Source: Lithospermum erythrorhizon | Lineage: Eukaryota; Streptophyta; Magnoliopsida; Boraginales; Boraginaceae | Direction of reading: 5' to 3' | Assembly (NCBI GenBank): GCA_019722365.1 | Contig: JADFUC010001348.1 | Location: forward strand, 310,001-374,000 | Length of the DNA stretch: 64,000 bases | Shown here: piece after piece, positions 58,600-64,000 of the stretch | How the letters are laid out: every line of letters starts with the position of its first letter | Numbering within the stretch: the first letter of the stretch is position 1 | Made by a program: the position numbers and the translations under genes | Notes under the pieces: model-generated | Databases searched by the model: none | What the model was told of the DNA's origin: nothing | Seen by the model: only the letters and a program-made list of their open reading frames with translations

Positions 58600-59165
58600 G
58601 GAATTATGCAGTTTATTCATAATATAAATTATAATAAAAAGCAACCAAGAACTTAGAGTGTATATGATTACAATACATTCACACAATAAATAATTATACG
58701 TGTAATAAAGGAGGACTTACAAAGTCGGCGCGGATGTTGAGCCTTTCCCCGGGTCCTCTTCCGTTCCTTAAGCGCCTCAATGTGATGCCTCGGTTAGTCC
58801 ACACCAAGAGAGGAGAGTCTCGCGGTGGACTTGATCGGATTGCCCGACGTACTCCGATGTCGAGTGATGCGGATGAAAGAGTTTAGTTTGAAAAGAAAGA
58901 GTATTTGGTATCAAAGTGAACTTACTTAGTTGTTGGTCTGTAGTTTACCTTTTACTAGTTGATTAGTGATTTACTGAGCCTTGATGGCTCATTATTAATT
59001 AATGATTGGCGCTCGTAGGGAATTGGGTATTATTAACCTTAATTACCCATAGCAATTAAGAATCGAGCCGTTGTATTTAGCAGTCTTCTTTGCTTAACAC
59101 CAAAATTTGGGCCGATTGACCTCTTAAGGTGGGTCTTGGTATTACAGCCCTCACTGAGATGGTCC
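58600..59165 (-). mobile_element. Probable copia-type LTR fragment within the gypsy element
   Basis: GACCTCTTAAGGTGGGTC near 59119 matches GACCTCTTAAGGTCGATGG near 6080 in copy 2, and TCCACACCAAGAG-like and TTTAATTACC-like AT-rich blocks surround it. This suggests a reverse-oriented fragment of the copia LTR family inserted into the gypsy interior. The limits and identity are tentative. Confidence 0.4.
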
Positions 59166-60119
59166 ATTTGTTTGACTCTTGATCTGCCAGTCCTTATTGA
59201 TGAGACGATCGGGTTGGACTATCTGGACCAACCACATGTATGGAATTATCATTAGGTGTTCCTTTGAGCCTTGAGAATAAAATACTAAACGACTAGTATG
59301 TGCTTGATTGTGTTGATCAATTTCTTGGATCAAAAGGGAAATAGGGATACAAAATCATTCTTATGGGTTTGTAGAATTGAAGCTGTTTGAAGTTGTAGTC
59401 TTTGGGCCATGTGGTAAGTCTTGGAAGATAGAATATACGTATCGAAGAAGATTCTCCACCCAGGCTTATGTTGAATTGATTCTTAGGCCACGAGTGACGA
59501 GTTTCACTGGGTACTAAAGTAATGTGCTGACATTTGTCAAGCGTCCTGCCGTAAGGAGGATCATAACGTATATGTTGGTATACTACCACAATTATAAATG
59601 GAAACACACTGGGTATAATAGAGGGTCATCTGACCTCGGGTAAGAGGGTGGTTAGAGGCACTACCGGCCTTAATTTTGGATGTCGCGTTAAAATTATCTG
59701 TGAACCTTTGTGGATGCAGGTTTGGTGACACGTAATAACACCATAAAACATTTGTTGAAAATCGTGTCAGAAAGGGCTGGTGATCTTATGTCATAAAATA
59801 TAAGTTAAATAATTTGAACTTAGTGCAACCAATTTATACATTCAAATATATATAAGTTCAATATATGTCGATTGTTAGACATTCGACATTTAGGATTTAT
59901 CGGTATCGACATTAGGGGAGTTATGATCCTTCATAGTGCTTAACAACCCAGGTGCCGCTAGCGTTTTGTTAAATTATATTTATCGTTCGGTGGTGGGACT
60001 GGAGATGATATCTATAATAATTTGAGAATAGTATCGATATATCGAGGCAATTATGAGATAGTAGTAATATATGCCTCGAGAATATGGCATTTGAAATCGG
60101 TTTCATTGATATTTAAGAA
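59166..60119. other. Gypsy interior or 3' LTR start with copia-like patches
   Basis: GGTGACACGTAATAACACC near 59724 resembles the possible LTR start at 34909. The stretch CGATTGTTAGACATTCGACA, then TTAGGATTTATCGG, then GACATTAGGGGAG (59868-59920) matches copy 3 of the copia LTR read on its own strand, so another fragment of that family seems inserted here. No coding domain is seen. Confidence 0.4.
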
Positions 60120-62222
60120 ATGCGGAAAGTGGAGAAATTAACTGAAATAGAGGCAGAAACTAATTTTCCTCTAAAATGTCTAAAACATTATTCATCATCT
60201 TCATCCAGAAACCGTCCCAACACGTTTGATTGATTCCATTTCTCACCCCCCACTTTTGGAATTTTCTTCCATTCTTTGATTCTTTGTGGCTCGAGACATT
60301 AGTTGATTTCATCTTATCCTCGATTTCTTGTCTTAGGGGTAAGAAAGTTTGAAGCATGATATTTTCTTAAGTTTTTGGAGAGGTTGACTTTGATTGACTT
60401 TTGGTTTTGAATTTTGAAAGTTTTAAATGGTATAGAAGTATCCTCACAGAGAACTTGAATTATGTTATTAAGTGATGGCCCATAATTGATTTTAGGGGTT
60501 GAAAAGTGTTGATTAGGTTAGATTGACTTTTAGGTTAACTTTTTTCTAAACTTGTTTAAATTGTATTGTGATATTTTTCGGATCTTAATATAGTTGTTTT
60601 GGAGTATAGGTGAATGTTTGATGTTTGATTGGAGAATATTATAGGTTAGGTTTTATAAGTGAGTAATTGGGTTTTGAATTTAAGTTGATTACCTGAATTA
60701 ATGGGATTTGAGGTGATTGTTGGATTGAGTGCAAGTTGTTTAAAGTGTTAGGTAGGGTAGGGGAGGGTGCCGATTTGATTAGTGATTTGGGGTGGTTGGA
60801 ATTCGTTGTTTATTTGTGGATTGCTTGGCGTAGTAATACTATCACACAGGTTGTTAAGTTGATAACTATAAAGAATTTGTAGTTTGATAAAATACTAAAG
60901 CAGGTTGGATTGTAGTAATAATAGTATTTTAAGTGTTTGTGATTAGGCGTGAAGCGTGGAAAGCAGCACTTGGACTAATTAGGCGGTATTTATTATTTCT
61001 TGGCAGTGAGTATTTATCTCATGGTGTTGATTAACTACTTGATTGTGTGGATATGTGTATGATTTGTTTAATTGTATGTTGAATATGAATTGTCGGTTGA
61101 GTTGTTGGGTCGTTTCTGTGGTTTCATGAGTCGTATAGGTGTTTTGAGGTGATTTCGAGTCGTATTAGGATGAGTTGTATATGAGTTGATGATGTATGTT
61201 GAGTTGTATCGGTATTTACCTTATACTTGAGTATCGGGGTGTCATTTGCTTCGTACACCGTTGCGATTTAGGTGGCCGACTTATGTCGGCGGGCATAGAA
61301 AGTTCCCTCGCTACGGGGTTGAGATTGATTATATCTTTGCATTAGTTGTAGAAACCAGTTATAATGAGTTGATTGAGTTGATTGAGTTGTTGAGTTGATT
61401 GAATTCTTGAGTTGATAAAGTTGTTGAGTTGATTGAGTTCTTTGAGTTGATAGAGTGGTTTAGTTGTGGTTTAGTTTGGATTATTGTTGGTTGTGATGTC
61501 GTCTTGTCGGTTGATAGGTAAAATTAGAAGTTGTTGGGTATTATTGTAGTCTTTCTTGGAGATTATGCGAGATGTTATTGTTGATTGCCATTATTTTGGA
61601 ATGTTTATGATAGTGGCGAATTTATGAACCTTATATGACTTTGGATAGTGAAATTGCTAGTAACTTCATATACGATCTTAAGTTGAAAGCATGTCATTAT
61701 GCTAACACATCTATTTTATCTTGGGATTATTTGCTTTATTACATTATAGTAATTAGAGTTAATTTCACTCTTGAGGTATATTATTCACTAACCCTTGGCT
61801 TACACCCTTTTCGCTATGGCGGAATTTTCAATGCTAGAGTTGGCAATTAGTGCGATATACGTTTCGGGCTTGTTAAATTGATAGTGTCTTAACGCCTAGA
61901 GTGGCTGGTGGCGATTGGTCCTCACGGTCTAATTGTTTTAGATTGTAATCAGTTGTTGTTTATAGTGTTGTTATTTTAGGATTTCTAACTATTGTATGTT
62001 GATATATTTGTATATGGGAGATTGTTGTATATCGGTTGTTATTGTGTGTTAGGAAATACCGCGTGGATTCTTTTCTTAAGAATTGTTCTTGTCTTTGTAT
62101 ATTGTTTTGTTAGGTTGTTTCGGGATAGGGTGTCTCTTTGAACTTGGGTCATCCATGATTGACTACGTGTCGAGGATTTGGGCGATTACCTCAGGCGTAC
62201 GACACAGGCGGAGTCGTTCTGT
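60120..62222 (+). mobile_element. 3' LTR of the gypsy element (copy D)
   Basis: It shares with copies B and C the GGTAAGAAAGTT block, GTTGACTTTGATTGACTT, GTGAGTATTTATCTCATGG, TTGATTATATC-GCATTAGTTG, the GAGTTGATTGAGTTG repeats and GGATTCTTTTCTTAAG. The ending, GCGTACGACACAGGCGGAGTCGTT, is close to the 3' end of copy C. With copy C it brackets a 3-kb interior with only gag left. Confidence 0.7.
61370..61455. repeat. Minisatellite of GAGTTGAT(TGA) units in the gypsy LTR
   Basis: About ten units of a 10-15-base GAGTTGATTGAGTTGTT-like motif occur. Shorter arrays of the same motif lie at the equivalent place in copy B (36590-36680) and copy C (56275-56345). Confidence 0.75.
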
Positions 62223-64000
62223 TGGGGTTCTGCATGTCTATATATTAAGATGATAATCGGTTGTATTGTCTAATATATTGCTATTGTCGATCCGTCCTAA
62301 GAGGTCTCACACAAAAAGGAAACCGATCTAATAATAATATGTATTATAACTTCTCGGGTCTAAAGTGAAACATGAAGAAAATATTCGGGGCAAAAAATTG
62401 ATTTTTGGGACTAGGGGATGGGGTGGTTTGGCGGTGGAGAAGAGATGAGGTTGGAGGAGTTTTTATCTCCTTAAAACTCTCATTCGTTTGCCTATAAATA
62501 GAGAGCCACCCCTCTCATAATATTTTCTCATCTTCTCTTGACTTTTTGAAGTCAAAATTCTCATCTCCACCAACAGGTTCGGCCGACCACTCCCTTGGAA
62601 GAAAATAGTTTTTCTTTTCTTGTTGTTTCGTTTCACTTTAATCTTTCTAGTAAAACGCACAGAGGAGTTCGGGTTAATTTACTGGTGTGAATACTCTTGG
62701 AGATACCCTGCTTTGGGTATATGAGCTCATCCATTTCCCTTGTATTCAAATATTCCCAAAGTCTCTAGTAATTTGTATTTATTATTTTTGTATAATTCAT
62801 AGTATACGATATTCGCATCCGATTAGTTTAGAACTAGTTAAATTCGAATATAAAATCCCAATATTAATTAGTAAATTGTTAATTAATTAAAAGATGGAGA
62901 GTCTGACTAACGAAAAATAGTTATTAATTAACATAGTTGAGAACTAGTATAAGTTTCGTATTTTCCTATATAAGTCGTATCACATATCTCAACTGTTATG
63001 TTTAGTCTTATAATTGATGTGACATAAATTTGAGTTGATAGAATATATGTCTTAAGCATAATCATAAGTATTGTTAAATGTAACTAATTCCACCATTAAG
63101 TTAAGTAATATTGACTATTGCAAAAATTAGGAAGAGGTCACTTAGGGGCCGGACGTATTGGTATGAGCATGTTACGTTCTGGAATCTTTCCTACGATGGA
63201 TGGATGACGATTTAAGTCAAGACTTAGGCTTAGACCCGTCCATTACGTTGATATCGGTAGTTTTTGGTTGCGCCAAGCGGGTGCATGATATAGGACATCG
63301 GACCGTGGACAAAAGAATTCTGTAGTCATGTATAACTTTTGGTAGCCTTGAAAGTTATGTTAGTCATAGTGGTGTATGATCCTTTACCTACTGGTTGAGA
63401 CTCGATCATATGGAAGTCTTGGTATACTTGAGCTTTTGGTGGGATTGTGAGCACTGGAAGTATTTGTAATTTCTATTATTTACTATTGCGAACATTACTA
63501 TAAATGTGAATTTGTTTGTTTACGTATCTTACGTAGTCAAAATGACTGACTATTAACTCAAGCATTTGAAATCAATGAGAATTGATTCCATTTATTATAC
63601 TGATAATTGTGTATCAATTCATTTGCCGAATAGGTTAAAATTATGAGAACTTAGTGTTCTAACTTAGTAATTGTATGTATTACTAGTGTGGTTCGCTGAT
63701 AATTTAAAAAGAGTTATGACGATTCTTTAGATCTTCTTCATTAATCGTTATAATAATAGTAATTGTCAATTATTATTATTATACAACTTACTATTATCAA
63801 AGCCTAGAAAGGTCTAACATCTGATGACGTTGAGTTATATTTCATGTAGCAAATTAAAAGCTGTATAATTGAGAAATGTATTTCTCGATTAAAGGAGTTC
63901 TACATTTTTATGTAGAATATAAGTCCCCGAACAAATAGAATCAATAAATGATTTATTTAATTGGTTCGAGTAATTTTAGTATTTATTTGATAACTGAAAG
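62223..64000 (+). mobile_element. Copia-type LTR, plus orientation (copy 4, cut by window end)
   Basis: It begins TGTTGGGGTTCTGC and continues with CTAAGAGGTCTCACAC, AAAGTGAAACATGAAG, GGCGGTGGAGAAG, TTTTATCTCCTTAAAACTCT and the TATA box CCTATAAATA at 62491-62500. A CT-rich leader then gives way to a long AT-rich tail. The same order is found on the minus strand in copies 1-3. A pol segment is not reached before the window ends. Confidence 0.6.
62491..62500 (+). promoter_or_regulatory. TATA box of copia LTR copy 4
   Basis: CCTATAAATA is followed about 30 bases later by CTCTCATAATATTTTCTC, a likely start region and pyrimidine-rich leader. Confidence 0.55.

Overview
The window is nuclear DNA from a flowering plant, very probably a eudicot. 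Protein-coding genes have GT-AG introns. AT-rich intergenic DNA is filled with Ty1-copia, Ty3-gypsy and L1-type retroelements, hAT and Stowaway elements, and hairpin MITEs. The species cannot be fixed from the sequence. Seven gene models join cleanly: a small GRF-type zinc-finger protein (minus, 6793-7313), a UNE12-like bHLH transcription factor (minus, 8306-12891, 6 exons, 314 aa), a METTL21-like methyltransferase (plus, 17521-18285, one exon), a DUF506/PDDEXK-like protein (minus, 18894-20542, 3 exons, 387 aa), histone H2A.Z (plus, 25250-26117, 2 exons, 137 aa), the strigolactone enzyme DWARF27 (plus, 27745-29348, 7 exons, 261 aa) and a calmodulin-like protein (plus, 51526-53901, 4 exons, 150 aa). 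Layout: 1-6.4 kb is retrotransposon debris (end of a gypsy LTR, then two reverse-oriented copies of a copia-type LTR around a broken integrase). 6.8-29.4 kb is the gene-rich part, with MITEs, tandem repeats and a dead LINE tail between genes. 31125-40043 is an old copia element with matching LTRs and a perfect 5-bp target duplication, carrying an inserted gypsy fragment. 40257-42595 is a hAT element with a perfect 8-bp target duplication and subterminal motif arrays. 44.5-49.9 kb holds a copia LTR fragment and a decayed L1-type LINE on the minus strand. 50453-51035 is a long-hairpin MITE. The calmodulin-like gene follows. 55.2-62.2 kb is a gypsy element with two LTRs, a primer-binding site and a degenerate gag. 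62.2 kb to the end is a plus-oriented copy of the copia-type LTR. The genes do not form a pathway cluster. They are ordinary, independently regulated plant genes. I found no convincing undescribed multi-gene system. The most notable items are a calmodulin-like protein with a degenerate second EF-hand, a hAT element with paired palindromic subterminal motifs and an unexplained open frame, a W-box cluster in a copia LTR, a near-perfect 583-bp inverted repeat with a diverged relative elsewhere in the window, and a GC-rich island of unknown origin.
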